Made by a program: the position numbers and the translations under genes | Shown: one piece after another, positions 28,745 through 37,737 of the stretch | Layout of the letters: each line of letters opens with the position of its first letter | Position numbering within the stretch: position 1 is the stretch's first letter | Notes under the pieces: generated by a model | What the model was told of the DNA's origin: nothing | Seen by the model: the letters and a program-made list of their open reading frames with translations, nothing else | Databases searched by the model: none | DNA from: Flavobacterium sp. HSC-61S13 | GTDB taxonomy: Bacteria; Bacteroidota; Bacteroidia; Flavobacteriales; Flavobacteriaceae | NCBI RefSeq assembly: GCF_024171535.1 | Contig: NZ_JALJZV010000004.1 | Span: 1-64,000, forward strand | Direction of reading: 5' to 3' | Length of the DNA: 64,000 bases

Positions 28745-30184
28745 CTAATTAGGTAGGCGTAATTGTTTCTGATCTTCTAAATACTGTTGTAGAGCTACAT
28801 AAGCCGCTACTTGTGCCTCTTCTTGATATTGCTCTTTTAGAAGGTCAGCACTATAGTATTTCTTAACAAAATTGGTGTCGAAGTTACCCGATTTAAAAGC
28901 TTGGTGTTCCATAACAAACTGTCCAAAAGGCAATGTCGTACTGATTCCTTCAACATGGTAGTTTTGTATGGCTTGACGCATGACTTGAATCGATTCTTCA
29001 CGAGTTTTTCCAAAAGTGATTAACTTGGCCAACATCGGATCGTAATAAATAGGTACATCCATACCTTGTTCGATTCCATTATCTACGCGAATACCTTCAC
29101 CTACGGGTAAAATATAGGTATCTAAATGCCCGACACTAGGTAAGAAATCGTTTAATGGATCTTCGGCATAAACCCTTAATTCCATGGCATGACCTTGAAT
29201 TTTTAGGTCTTCTTGTTTAAATGGAAGTACTTCTCCATCTGCAATTCGAATTTGCATCTCAACCAAATCCAATCCTGTGATCAGTTCAGTTACGGGATGT
29301 TCCACTTGCAAGCGCGTATTCATTTCTAAGAAATAGAAGTTTTTGTTTTCGTCCAATAGAAATTCTACGGTACCTGCGCCAACATAATCACAAGATGCGG
29401 CAACTTGTACGGCTGCTTTTCCCATCTTTTCTCTGATCTCTGGAGTCAATACGGCAGAAGGTGCCTCTTCAACAACCTTTTGATGACGGCGTTGAATACT
29501 GCATTCTCTTTCGAAAAGATGCACGATATTGCCGTGTTTATCGGCCAGTACTTGGATCTCGATATGGCGGGGTGCTCCGATATATTTTTCAATAAAAACG
29601 GATCCGTCTCCAAAGGCATTGGTCGCTTCGGAAATGGCACGCTGCATTTGTGATTCGAATTCTTTTTCGTTTTCAACAATACGCATTCCTTTTCCACCAC
29701 CTCCAGCTGCAGCTTTAATTAAAATCGGGAAACCGATCTCGGCAGCTACTCTTTTGGCTTTTTCAATATCGGTAATGGCTTCGTCTAAACCGGGAACCAT
29801 AGGAATGTCATAGGCTTTAACCGTGTCTTTTGCGGCCAATTTATTTCCCATCACTTCAATAGCATGAGAATTTGGACCGATAAAAGTAATATTGTTCTGC
29901 TCGCATTTATTGGCGAATTGTGCATTCTCACTCAAAAAACCATATCCTGGATGTATACCATCAACACCGAGTTGTTGGGCTACTTCTAATATTTTGTCGC
30001 CTAACAAATACGATTGACTTGAAGGTGCTTCTCCAATACATACCGCTTCGTCGGCCATCTTTACATGGGGAGCATTACGGTCTGCTGTAGAAAAAACGGC
30101 TACGGTTTGTATGCCCATTTTTTTTGCTGTCTTCATAATACGAACAGCAATTTCGCCACGGTTGGCTATTAATATTTTTTTCAT
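28745..30184 (-). CDS. accC: Biotin carboxylase subunit
   Basis: A 479-residue ATP-grasp enzyme that carboxylates biotin with bicarbonate and ATP. It has KKILIANRGEIAVRI at the N-terminus, the glycine-rich ATP loop in KAAAGGGGKGMRI, and EMNTRLQVEHPVTE in the active site. It resembles AccC but is encoded with a PccB-like partner and a separate carrier, so it serves the acyl-CoA carboxylase here. It is 4 bases from the carrier gene. Confidence 0.9.
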   Translation of the reverse strand: MKKILIANRGEIAVRIMKTAKKMGIQTVAVFSTADRNAPHVKMADEAVCIGEAPSSQSYLLGDKILEVAQQLGVDGIHPGYGFLSENAQFANKCEQNNITFIGPNSHAIEVMGNKLAAKDTVKAYDIPMVPGLDEAITDIEKAKRVAAEIGFPILIKAAAGGGGKGMRIVENEKEFESQMQRAISEATNAFGDGSVFIEKYIGAPRHIEIQVLADKHGNIVHLFERECSIQRRHQKVVEEAPSAVLTPEIREKMGKAAVQVAASCDYVGAGTVEFLLDENKNFYFLEMNTRLQVEHPVTELITGLDLVEMQIRIADGEVLPFKQEDLKIQGHAMELRVYAEDPLNDFLPSVGHLDTYILPVGEGIRVDNGIEQGMDVPIYYDPMLAKLITFGKTREESIQVMRQAIQNYHVEGISTTLPFGQFVMEHQAFKSGNFDTNFVKKYYSADLLKEQYQEEAQVAAYVALQQYLEDQKQLRLPN

Positions 30185-30188
30185 GATA

Positions 30189-30674
30189 CTATTCGAATTC
30201 GATTAACAATTGTCCTTTTTCAACAGTGTCTCCTTTGGAAACCGAGATGGACTTAATAATTCCGGCACGTGGAGAACTGAGGTTGTTTTCCATTTTCATC
30301 GCTTCCAAGATTAAGAGATTGTCATTTTCATGGACCTCTTGACCAACTTGTACGCTAATCTCCAAAATCAATCCCGGCATAGGAGCCTTGATTGCATTAA
30401 TCTGTTTGTTGGTACCCATTGAAAAACCCAATTGTTTGATCAGTAGATCTAAATGGTTTTGAATGTTGACCGTATAGGTATTGTTGTTTACTTTGACCAC
30501 ATAGTGTTTTTGATCGAAATGAGATTCAGTAATTTCAGAGGTGAAAGACTTATTATTCTTTAAAACGTGGTAATTATTAGTGGAAACTAAGGTCGAATCC
30601 ATATCGGAACCCAGCAGCTCTGATGACTGGTAATTCGAATCGGAGTTTACAGTAAGTTGATACTTTTTGTTCAT
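30189..30674 (-). CDS. Biotin carboxyl carrier protein
   Basis: A 161-residue carrier. The C-terminal biotinyl domain contains the EAMKMEN motif, whose lysine is biotinylated, preceded by the IKAPMPGLILEISVQVGQEV strand-turn. The N-terminal part is variable. It is the first gene of the carboxylase operon. Confidence 0.9.
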   Translation of the reverse strand: MNKKYQLTVNSDSNYQSSELLGSDMDSTLVSTNNYHVLKNNKSFTSEITESHFDQKHYVVKVNNNTYTVNIQNHLDLLIKQLGFSMGTNKQINAIKAPMPGLILEISVQVGQEVHENDNLLILEAMKMENNLSSPRAGIIKSISVSKGDTVEKGQLLIEFE

Positions 30675-30790
30675 TTTTGGTTGATATTTTGCTAACCGTA
30701 AAGATAATTATTTGTAAACCATTTTGACCATTTTATTGGATATTTAGAATCAAACTAATATAATATTCGGTTAAGCGTAGTGGTTGGATT

Positions 30791-30820
30791 AAAAAGCAAA
30801 GCACCGAAAGAGATCGGTGC
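30791..30820 (-). terminator. Terminator of thiL
   Basis: A short stem, gcaccga/tcggtgc, is followed on the minus strand by a T-rich stretch (ctttgctttttaat). It lies just past the thiL stop codon. Confidence 0.6.
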
Positions 30821-30831
30821 TGTTGATTATT

Positions 30832-31887
30832 TTATTCGGTTTCTTCTTGAAGTGCGTTCCATCCGCGGGCTTTAAGGGGAATTTGTGTGTTTTCTCTAGT
30901 GATTAAATGCATGCCTTCCTCTTCTGGATTGATATATCCAATGATGGAAAGATGTGGATTGCCTTTGATTTTTTCAAAATCCTCCATCTTTATAGTAAAT
31001 AATAACTCGTAATCTTCACCGCCATTCAAAGCAATGGTTGTGCTGTCTATATTAAACTCTTCACAAGCATTGATAAACTGGGGGTCCAAAGGAAGTTTGT
31101 CTTCATACAGTTTGCAACCTACTTGGGATTGTTTGCACAAGTGAATGACTTCAGAGGATAATCCGTCAGAGATATCAATCATCGATGTGGGTTTTACGCC
31201 CAATTCCGCCAGTAGTTTTTTAACGTCATTTCTAGCTTCGGGTTTTAACTGTCTTTCGATTAAATAACTGTAGGCATCTAAGTCGGGTTGGTTGTTTGGA
31301 TTGACCAAGAATACTTGTTTTTCGCGTTCAAGGATCTGTAGGCCCATATATGCAGCGCCTATATCGCCTGTTACAACCAGTAGGTCTTTATCTCCTGCGC
31401 CGTTTCTATATACAATTTCTTCTTCTTTGGCATAACCGATTGCCGTGATGCTGATAATTAATCCTTTTTGTGAAGAAGTGGTATCACCTCCAACTACATC
31501 AACTTGATAGTGCTTGGCAGCTGTTGCAAATCCGTCAAAGAGCTCTTCTAGGGCTTCTAAAGGAAAGCGGTTTGATACCGCAATAGATATGGTAACCTGA
31601 CTTGGAGTAGCATTCATAGCATAGATGTCAGAAACATTGGCAACTATGGCTTTATAACCCAAATGTTTTAATGGCATATAGGCCAAATCAAAATGAACTC
31701 CTTCAACGAGTAGATCCGTAGATACTACGGTCTTGTTGTCTTTAAAGTCCAATACAGCTGCGTCATCGCCAATCCCTTTAATCGTGGTTTCTTGATTGAT
31801 TTCGAATACTTTGGTTAAGTGTTCGATCAGTCCGAATTCCCCTAATTGAGAAAGTGCTGTTTTGGATTGGTTTTTATTTTCTATCAT
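30832..31887 (-). CDS. thiL: Thiamine-monophosphate kinase
   Basis: A 351-residue kinase of the PurM/ThiL fold that makes thiamine diphosphate from the monophosphate. It has GIGDDAAVL near the N-terminus, the magnesium-binding VVGGDTTSS, and DISDGLSSEV. It stands as a single gene between two hairpins. Confidence 0.92.
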   Translation of the reverse strand: MIENKNQSKTALSQLGEFGLIEHLTKVFEINQETTIKGIGDDAAVLDFKDNKTVVSTDLLVEGVHFDLAYMPLKHLGYKAIVANVSDIYAMNATPSQVTISIAVSNRFPLEALEELFDGFATAAKHYQVDVVGGDTTSSQKGLIISITAIGYAKEEEIVYRNGAGDKDLLVVTGDIGAAYMGLQILEREKQVFLVNPNNQPDLDAYSYLIERQLKPEARNDVKKLLAELGVKPTSMIDISDGLSSEVIHLCKQSQVGCKLYEDKLPLDPQFINACEEFNIDSTTIALNGGEDYELLFTIKMEDFEKIKGNPHLSIIGYINPEEEGMHLITRENTQIPLKARGWNALQEETE

Positions 31888-31940
31888 GGTGTTTTTTTAG
31901 GTCCTAAAAGTAAAGTACAAAAGTACAAAGTTTATAATAG

Positions 31941-31979
31941 AAAAAAGCGATATGTGATTTTAGTTCATATCGCTTTTTT
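31941..31979 (-). terminator. Terminator of the DUF2723 gene
   Basis: A stem of aaaaaagcgatatg against catatcgctttttt with a T run on either strand, located 9 bases beyond the stop codon. Confidence 0.8.
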
Positions 31980-31987
31980 CGGTTTTG

Positions 31988-34900
31988 TTATTCTAAGTTA
32001 CTTCTTTTAAAACGGGTGAAATAGCCGTTGTATTTATTGAAGATGGGAACTCCTTTTTTGTAGTAATCGGCGTCCGACTCTTCTGCAATCTGTAAAAGCT
32101 GTCGGTACGTTTCTATTTCGCTCATGATTTCCATGGCGTAATATTCTTGATCGCTAGGAGCTAGACCCTTGTAATAGGTTAGTTTTTCTTGAGATTTGAC
32201 AATGAGCTTATCTAAGATTTCGCGAGCTTTTTGTTTTTCGCCGACTAAATAGTAAGACTCGGCAAAAGGTTGAACTAAGCTGTAATACTGAAACTGATCA
32301 ATAGGCATATTGGTCATGGTCATGTCAATCACGTCTTTCGCTTTTTTAAGCTGTCCCTCTGCGATCAGTTGTTCAGTCAATCGAGCGAGATTTATACGAT
32401 ATTGAATGCTGTTTCTACGAGTCTGCGGATCGTGATAGATGTTGCCTCCGCTATTGCCCCAGTACCATCCCATAACGGTATTGTACATTCTGTCTGCGTC
32501 AATACTACCCATATATAAAGCATGTGTCTGTTTGTCTACAGGGGTTTTGATAGGAACTAACTTATACGTCAGTCCAGACAATTGTAAATAGTCTTTCATC
32601 CATAGATAATCGTCATCTCCAAAACTACCTCCTGAGAAGTAAATCGGACGTTCCCAATTGTTGTTGGCAATGATGTCCAACATAATCAGGCGGTGCTTGT
32701 AGATTACCTGATCGTTGATATCAACATCGATATATGGTACAACCTGATCTCTAAGATTTTTAGAAACGACGTTGTTTTTGGCAATGGATACGCTATCAAC
32801 CGGAATTCTGATTTTGCCGGTAGGTACGGTATAAAGCGTTTGTCCAGATTCAGTAACGGTTTTAGAACGCGGATCATCAGAACGTATAAAGGCTAAAAAC
32901 TGTGTGATATCAATACGGTCTTTAATTAAATCCTCTACTAAAATCACATCTCGTGTTCCAGAAACATATTGGTCGTGCGTGAATTTAATAGGTAGCGGCT
33001 CTGAATCGTATGCTTTTGCTTTCATTTGATCGATATACCAGTCTTGTGGTAATAACGAGGTACAAACCACGCGAACATCTGTACGGTAACCTTCTACTTC
33101 CTGTAGGTACCATAAGGGGAATGTATCATTGTCTCCAATGGTAAACAGTATGGCATTAGGATCACAAGAATCTAGGTAAGCTCGTGCATTAGCTAAAGCA
33201 GTGTATTTGCCAGAACGGTCGTGATCATCCCAATTTTGGTAAGCCATTAAAACAGGTGCACAAAGCAGTGATAAAGCAATTACGGCAGGACCTGCGATTT
33301 TTGGATTTAAATATTTCTTTAGACCATCATAAATGGCATATACACCAAATCCAATCCACATTGCAAATACGTAGAACGAAGCAACGACAGCATAGTCACG
33401 TTCTCTAGGTTCAAATGGGCGTTCGTTTAAGAAAATCTTTAAGGCAAGACTGGTAAATAAAAACAATACCAGCAACACATAGAACGACTTTCTGTCTTTT
33501 TTAAAGTGAAAGATTACTCCGACTATTCCCAGTATAAAAGGTAAGAAATAATAAAAATTACGCCCTTTATTGTTTAAAACGTCAGAAGGTAAATTGTCTT
33601 GAGAGCCCAATCGAATCTCGTCGACAAGCTTGATTCCGCTCATCCAGTTTCCATTTTCTGGCCCGCCATTTCCTTGGATGTCGTCTTGACGTCCTACGAA
33701 ATTCCACATCAAGTATCTCCAGTACATATAGCCAAACTGATACTCAAACATAAATTTAATGTTTTCGCCTAATGTAGGTTTCTCAATATCTAAATAACGA
33801 CCGTTTTGGTTGAGGAATTGATCCAAACCTTCTAATCCGATTTCTCCAGTTCTCAGGCCTTGTCGCACACCAGTAACCAATTGAATTAATTGATCTTCAT
33901 GAGCGTATTCCGGTTTGATTCTGAAATCTAAAGGTTTGCTATAGCGCATGTAGTTGATGCGGTGACTGTTGTCGGTGCTCCACATTCTCGGGAAAAAACC
34001 TTTGTGGTTTCCATCGATGTTTTGATCGGCGTTTTTATAGTTGTTGACGATAACATATTTACCGCTTTTATAATCTCTTTCGTAGTTGGGTTTGCCATCG
34101 ATATAGGGTTCATCTTTGTCAATACCGGAATATTTAGAAGAGAACATCGCATCATAAGTGATGCTCTGAGAGCCGTATTGTTCTCGTTGATAATAGGCTA
34201 AAAGCTCAGCCGCATCAGAGGGTCTATTCTCATTGATCACGGTATTGGCATTGGCGCGTATCGGTAGCATAACCCAAGAGGTTAACCCGACAAACATAAA
34301 AACAAGGCACAACAGTATGGTATTGTAAAACGGGTGGTTTTTCTTTTTGGTGTATCTGAGTCCAAAAATGAAAAACAACAAGATGATTAGGAAAGCCAGT
34401 ATGGTTCCAGAATTAAATGGCATGCCCAATTCATTGACAATAAATATTTCCATCTTACCAAAGAAAGCAAGGGTGTATGGAAATAAGAACATAAACACAA
34501 AGAAGAGTATTCCCACTATAATCACGTTGGCAATGATAAAGTTGGTAACGGTAATTTTCTGATATTTTTTAAAATAGTATAAAAGTCCGATGGACGGAAT
34601 GGTCAACAGGGCCATTAAGTGGACTCCAAAGGAAAGTCCGATTATCAGCGAGATTAAGAGTAGCCAACGATGCCCTTTGTTTTGATCCATTTCATCAGAC
34701 CAGCGAAGTCCCAGCCAAAGTAAAAGAGCTATCAATAACATGGCAGAGGCGTAAACCTCTGTTTCCACGGCATTAAACCAGAAACTATCTGAGAAGGTGA
34801 AAGCCAAGGCGCCTACTGCGGCACTTCCTAGCACTGCAATAGCATTGTTGTTGTTCCATTCAGAATAAGAGGAACTTATTTTTCTAAGTAGGTTGGTCAA

Positions 34901-35194
34901 AGACCAGAATAAAAAAAGTATGGTGAAGGCGCTTGAAAACACAGCAACCATATTGACCATTAGGGCGATATTTTGTGGTGACGAGGCGAACATAGCAAAG
35001 AACGCTCCGAGCATTTGATACAAAGGTGCTCCGGGTGGGTGACCTACTTCGAGTTTGGCGGAGGTAGCAATATATTCCCCCGAATCCCAAAAACTGACCG
35101 TAGGTTCTACCGTAAGAGCATAGGTGGTTAAAGCAATGGCAAAAACGAGCCAGCCAATGATTAGATCCCATCTCTTAAAATTAAATGTCAACAT
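31988..35194 (-). CDS. DUF2723 multi-spanning membrane protein
   Basis: A 1068-residue protein. The N-terminal half has about a dozen transmembrane helices, with an acidic SFWDSGEYIATSAKLEVGHP motif after the first helix, a signature of DUF2723. The C-terminal half is soluble and predicted to be periplasmic, with helical repeat-like segments at the end. The family is distantly related to protein O-mannosyltransferases. A role in protein O-glycosylation is plausible in Bacteroidota but is inference here. The length is usual for the family. Confidence 0.85.
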   Translation of the reverse strand: MLTFNFKRWDLIIGWLVFAIALTTYALTVEPTVSFWDSGEYIATSAKLEVGHPPGAPLYQMLGAFFAMFASSPQNIALMVNMVAVFSSAFTILFLFWSLTNLLRKISSSYSEWNNNNAIAVLGSAAVGALAFTFSDSFWFNAVETEVYASAMLLIALLLWLGLRWSDEMDQNKGHRWLLLISLIIGLSFGVHLMALLTIPSIGLLYYFKKYQKITVTNFIIANVIIVGILFFVFMFLFPYTLAFFGKMEIFIVNELGMPFNSGTILAFLIILLFFIFGLRYTKKKNHPFYNTILLCLVFMFVGLTSWVMLPIRANANTVINENRPSDAAELLAYYQREQYGSQSITYDAMFSSKYSGIDKDEPYIDGKPNYERDYKSGKYVIVNNYKNADQNIDGNHKGFFPRMWSTDNSHRINYMRYSKPLDFRIKPEYAHEDQLIQLVTGVRQGLRTGEIGLEGLDQFLNQNGRYLDIEKPTLGENIKFMFEYQFGYMYWRYLMWNFVGRQDDIQGNGGPENGNWMSGIKLVDEIRLGSQDNLPSDVLNNKGRNFYYFLPFILGIVGVIFHFKKDRKSFYVLLVLFLFTSLALKIFLNERPFEPRERDYAVVASFYVFAMWIGFGVYAIYDGLKKYLNPKIAGPAVIALSLLCAPVLMAYQNWDDHDRSGKYTALANARAYLDSCDPNAILFTIGDNDTFPLWYLQEVEGYRTDVRVVCTSLLPQDWYIDQMKAKAYDSEPLPIKFTHDQYVSGTRDVILVEDLIKDRIDITQFLAFIRSDDPRSKTVTESGQTLYTVPTGKIRIPVDSVSIAKNNVVSKNLRDQVVPYIDVDINDQVIYKHRLIMLDIIANNNWERPIYFSGGSFGDDDYLWMKDYLQLSGLTYKLVPIKTPVDKQTHALYMGSIDADRMYNTVMGWYWGNSGGNIYHDPQTRRNSIQYRINLARLTEQLIAEGQLKKAKDVIDMTMTNMPIDQFQYYSLVQPFAESYYLVGEKQKAREILDKLIVKSQEKLTYYKGLAPSDQEYYAMEIMSEIETYRQLLQIAEESDADYYKKGVPIFNKYNGYFTRFKRSNLE

Positions 35195-35299
35195 AAATTA
35201 TAGATACTTGATTCTTAAATTACTTATAGATACAAAGAAACTGTTTTTTTTGTATCAGCTTACATAAAATAAAAAAAAATGATTTTTTTTGTAGTAAAG

Positions 35300-35330
35300 T
35301 TTGCGGGTTTCAAAAAATGTGCTACTTTTG
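35300..35330 (+). promoter_or_regulatory. Promoter of the first tRNA-Gln gene
   Basis: TTTG at 35300-35303, a 19-base spacer and TACTTTTG at 35323-35330 make an exact match to the Bacteroidota promoter consensus. Confidence 0.78.
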
Positions 35331-35373
35331 CATCCGCATTACAGAAGTAATGCATGCTTAGAAAAACAAGCAT

Positions 35374-35444
35374 TGGCCTATGGTGTAGCGGTAACACATC
35401 TGATTTTGGTTCAGTCGTCCTAGGTTCGAGTCCTAGTAGGCCAA
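35374..35444 (+). tRNA. tRNA-Gln (anticodon TTG), copy 1
   Basis: A 71-base cloverleaf. The acceptor stem is tggccta/taggcca, the D stem gtgt/acac, the T arm cctag-gttcgag-ctagg-like, and the anticodon loop ttttggt gives anticodon TTG. The top base pair of the anticodon stem is T-T in this copy. The CCA end is not encoded. Confidence 0.93.
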
Positions 35445-35449
35445 CAAAA

Positions 35450-35478
35450 GAGATCTTCATTTTGAAGGTCTTTTTTTT
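35450..35478 (+). terminator. Terminator after tRNA-Gln copy 1
   Basis: A gatcttca/tgaaggtc stem with eight T residues. Nearly the same hairpin follows copy 2. Confidence 0.8.
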
Positions 35479-35578
35479 ACAATAGATTTACAGGAAATTA
35501 TAAGAGCATGCCTCAAAAAACATAATTTCTAGTACGCGATGAGTTAAGAGTAAAGAATACGCATAAAGAATGATATAG

Positions 35579-35649
35579 TGGCCTATGGTGTAGCGGTAAC
35601 ACAGCTGATTTTGGTTCAGTCGTCCTAGGTTCGAGTCCTAGTAGGCCAA
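35579..35649 (+). tRNA. tRNA-Gln (anticodon TTG), copy 2
   Basis: The same cloverleaf as copy 1, differing by one base in the anticodon stem (gctga in place of tctga), which restores a G-T pair at the top of the stem. No separate promoter as good as that of copy 1 is visible; the 100 bases between the copies are unlike each other. Confidence 0.93.
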
Positions 35650-35654
35650 CAAAA

Positions 35655-35685
35655 AAAGATCTTCATTTCGAAGGTCTTTTTTTTT
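35655..35685 (+). terminator. Terminator after tRNA-Gln copy 2
   Basis: An agatcttc/gaaggtct stem followed by a long T run. It is duplicated along with the tRNA gene. Confidence 0.8.
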
Positions 35686-35880
35686 GCATATACGTTTATT
35701 CGCTGATCTGCGAATACGCCCGCCCTGATTGGTTTTTTAATCACCCCTGATTTTCCTGGAAAATTTGTTTATTCGCTAAGATGCGCACAGGTGCTGATGC
35801 TTGGCTTTATCACCTATAAAATAGGGTTGGTAAAAGGATCATAATCGATCCTCTAGCAAATCCGCGAATCCGCCAATAGA
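35686..35880. repeat. Left ~195-bp direct repeat of the toxin island
   Basis: Homologous over its length to 40919-41118. Shared blocks are ctgcgaatacgcc, cctgattggttttttaat, attcgctaagatgcgc, aggatcataatcgat and tctagcaaatccgc. The repeat begins right after the second tRNA-Gln terminator. It belongs to the wider intergenic family of this window (gctttatcac and cgaatacgc words), but its resemblance to the right copy is much closer. Confidence 0.85.
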
Positions 35881-36415
35881 CCATTCAGCTGTAATAAGAT
35901 AAACAAACCGGTTCACGCATCTAATTCGTCAATCTAATCTGGATATGATGTATGATCTCAAAAAAATTAAATTTCTATTATTGTGTATTTTTTGGTAATT
36001 AAAAACATTTAAGTACTTGATATGATGTTGTTAAAGTTTGTTTTTTAACATATTTTATTTGTTTATTAATCTTTGTGTTGTTTATTTTTATTGAAATAAT
36101 TACCAAAAGTGCGGCATCATGGAAAACGAAAACAACCGGGTGTTTTTTGATTTTTTAGTCTTCGAACTGCTCCAATATCTTTGCTTAAAGCTTTTTTATA
36201 GAATTGTTTGATTTCTTTATAAAAGAATTGTTTTTTGACTGTATTAAAATTAACACGACTCGATAGGGCCTTTGCAAGATCTCGTAAAGATTTTAGCGCC
36301 TTCTAAGGAAATCCGATTACAAGAAAACTAAAAGAAGTATTGTAGGTATATCTGAACTTTCACCTTGGTGTGCTTTGGTAAATGGTAAAATTTAACAAGG
36401 CAAAAAGTATTTTTT
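35881..36415 (+). other. AT-rich non-coding leader of the toxin island
   Basis: A stretch of 535 bases with no convincing gene. A 30-codon ORF at 36119-36211 (starting MENENNRVFFDFLVFELLQY) is possible but unsupported. The region is markedly AT-rich and probably holds the promoter of the toxin gene. No clear terminator is seen. Confidence 0.5.
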
Positions 36416-37729
36416 ATGACAGATTTCGATGATACATCTAGAGAGCTCTGGCAGCATATTCGACTGGGAACCGCATTTGTGCAACCTCCACGAGATACCG
36501 GACCCTATCGCGCTGATTTTTACAGTACGGAAAAAGACGGAGGAATAAAATTTGATCAATTGATTCGGTTTCTCAACGATTCGATTTGGGATTCCACTTT
36601 GATTTTTAATTGGCAAAACTACGCAGCACCGACCACCTATACCTCGACTCGAGTTCCAGATGGTGAAGGGGGTTTTATAGAACGCTTGCGCCTGACCAAT
36701 CACCAGGTGCCTTTTACCTATATGAATGAACGCCAACAAAAAGTGGTTTCGGCTTTGTCGGCTAAACTAAATAAACGCATCGATTATTTAGAAAATTATT
36801 GGGCCTATGTGCTCGCCTTAGAACCGAAAAAAAAATACCTGGCTGCTGTACTGTGTTTTTATTACGACAATACCATACAATACAGATCTCCAGTGGTAGA
36901 TGTGTTGGAACCCAACAAATTTAAGATTGAGGAAAAATATATTGCGATACAGTTGACCATGGAAAACCTAGCTGATTTCTATGGCGTGGTCAAAACCATC
37001 ACCAACAACCATAGTGATTTGCGACATGTCGCAAATCAGTTAGCAGGGAGTTTTTTCGAGCAAATTAAAGGGGCTACACAAGGGGGTGTACTAAAATTTT
37101 TATACGAACGTATACCCGACTTTATCATCTCCAGTCTGCGTTCGCATATCGACTTTAAACTGGCGGTTTCCCATCTACACATCTTAAAAACGTATGACGA
37201 TAGCGGTTGGTTTAGTGTGTTTAGAGATAGCAGCGGTGCGGTTATTAACCTGTTGCGTATCATAGGCGATTCTCAGCAACTGTATAAACTGTTTGTAGAC
37301 AATCCGACTTTGTTGATTGAACTGTATCAAAATATGGATGGCGTTTCAACGGTAGAAGAGGTCACTGAGAAGAACCGCCAACTGTTGGCCGATTTGATGT
37401 TGGTTTTGTGCAGTTCACATACGTACCAAGGGGTTAAAAGCAGTGGAGCCGTTTATAGAATAGGTCGGGATTACAAGGTTTACAGTCGTATTTACCCATG
37501 GGATTCGGACGTCAAAGACCGTTTCTTTTTACAGCAAATGCAGCGGAAACAAGATCAAAGATTAGAGCGATATCCCGACGATATTCCGCGTTTAAGTCCG
37601 GGTAAAGAAGTGGCTACCTCGTATTTTATTGAAAGTGATTCGGGTAACTACCACCATCCACTAGAAGCGGTTTTCTTAATCGATATGGATGCCCAGGACC
37701 AAGTGATATATACCGTTCCCGCCATTTAG
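36416..37729 (+). CDS. Polymorphic toxin, N-terminal part (frame broken at 3' end)
   Basis: A 437-residue protein with no signal peptide or known motif that I recognise. It looks like the N-terminal trafficking/structural part of a large effector. Its frame ends at 37729 only because of a TATATA tract at 37707-37712. Removing one TA would join VI (37703-37708) to YRSRHLVKAMADEGVW and continue into the next ORF, giving one protein of about 840 residues. The base composition is normal for the genome, unlike the toxin tip. It may be a disrupted gene, a phase variant or a sequencing error. Confidence 0.6.
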   Translation: MTDFDDTSRELWQHIRLGTAFVQPPRDTGPYRADFYSTEKDGGIKFDQLIRFLNDSIWDSTLIFNWQNYAAPTTYTSTRVPDGEGGFIERLRLTNHQVPFTYMNERQQKVVSALSAKLNKRIDYLENYWAYVLALEPKKKYLAAVLCFYYDNTIQYRSPVVDVLEPNKFKIEEKYIAIQLTMENLADFYGVVKTITNNHSDLRHVANQLAGSFFEQIKGATQGGVLKFLYERIPDFIISSLRSHIDFKLAVSHLHILKTYDDSGWFSVFRDSSGAVINLLRIIGDSQQLYKLFVDNPTLLIELYQNMDGVSTVEEVTEKNRQLLADLMLVLCSSHTYQGVKSSGAVYRIGRDYKVYSRIYPWDSDVKDRFFLQQMQRKQDQRLERYPDDIPRLSPGKEVATSYFIESDSGNYHHPLEAVFLIDMDAQDQVIYTVPAI

Positions 37730-37737
37730 TCAAAGCC

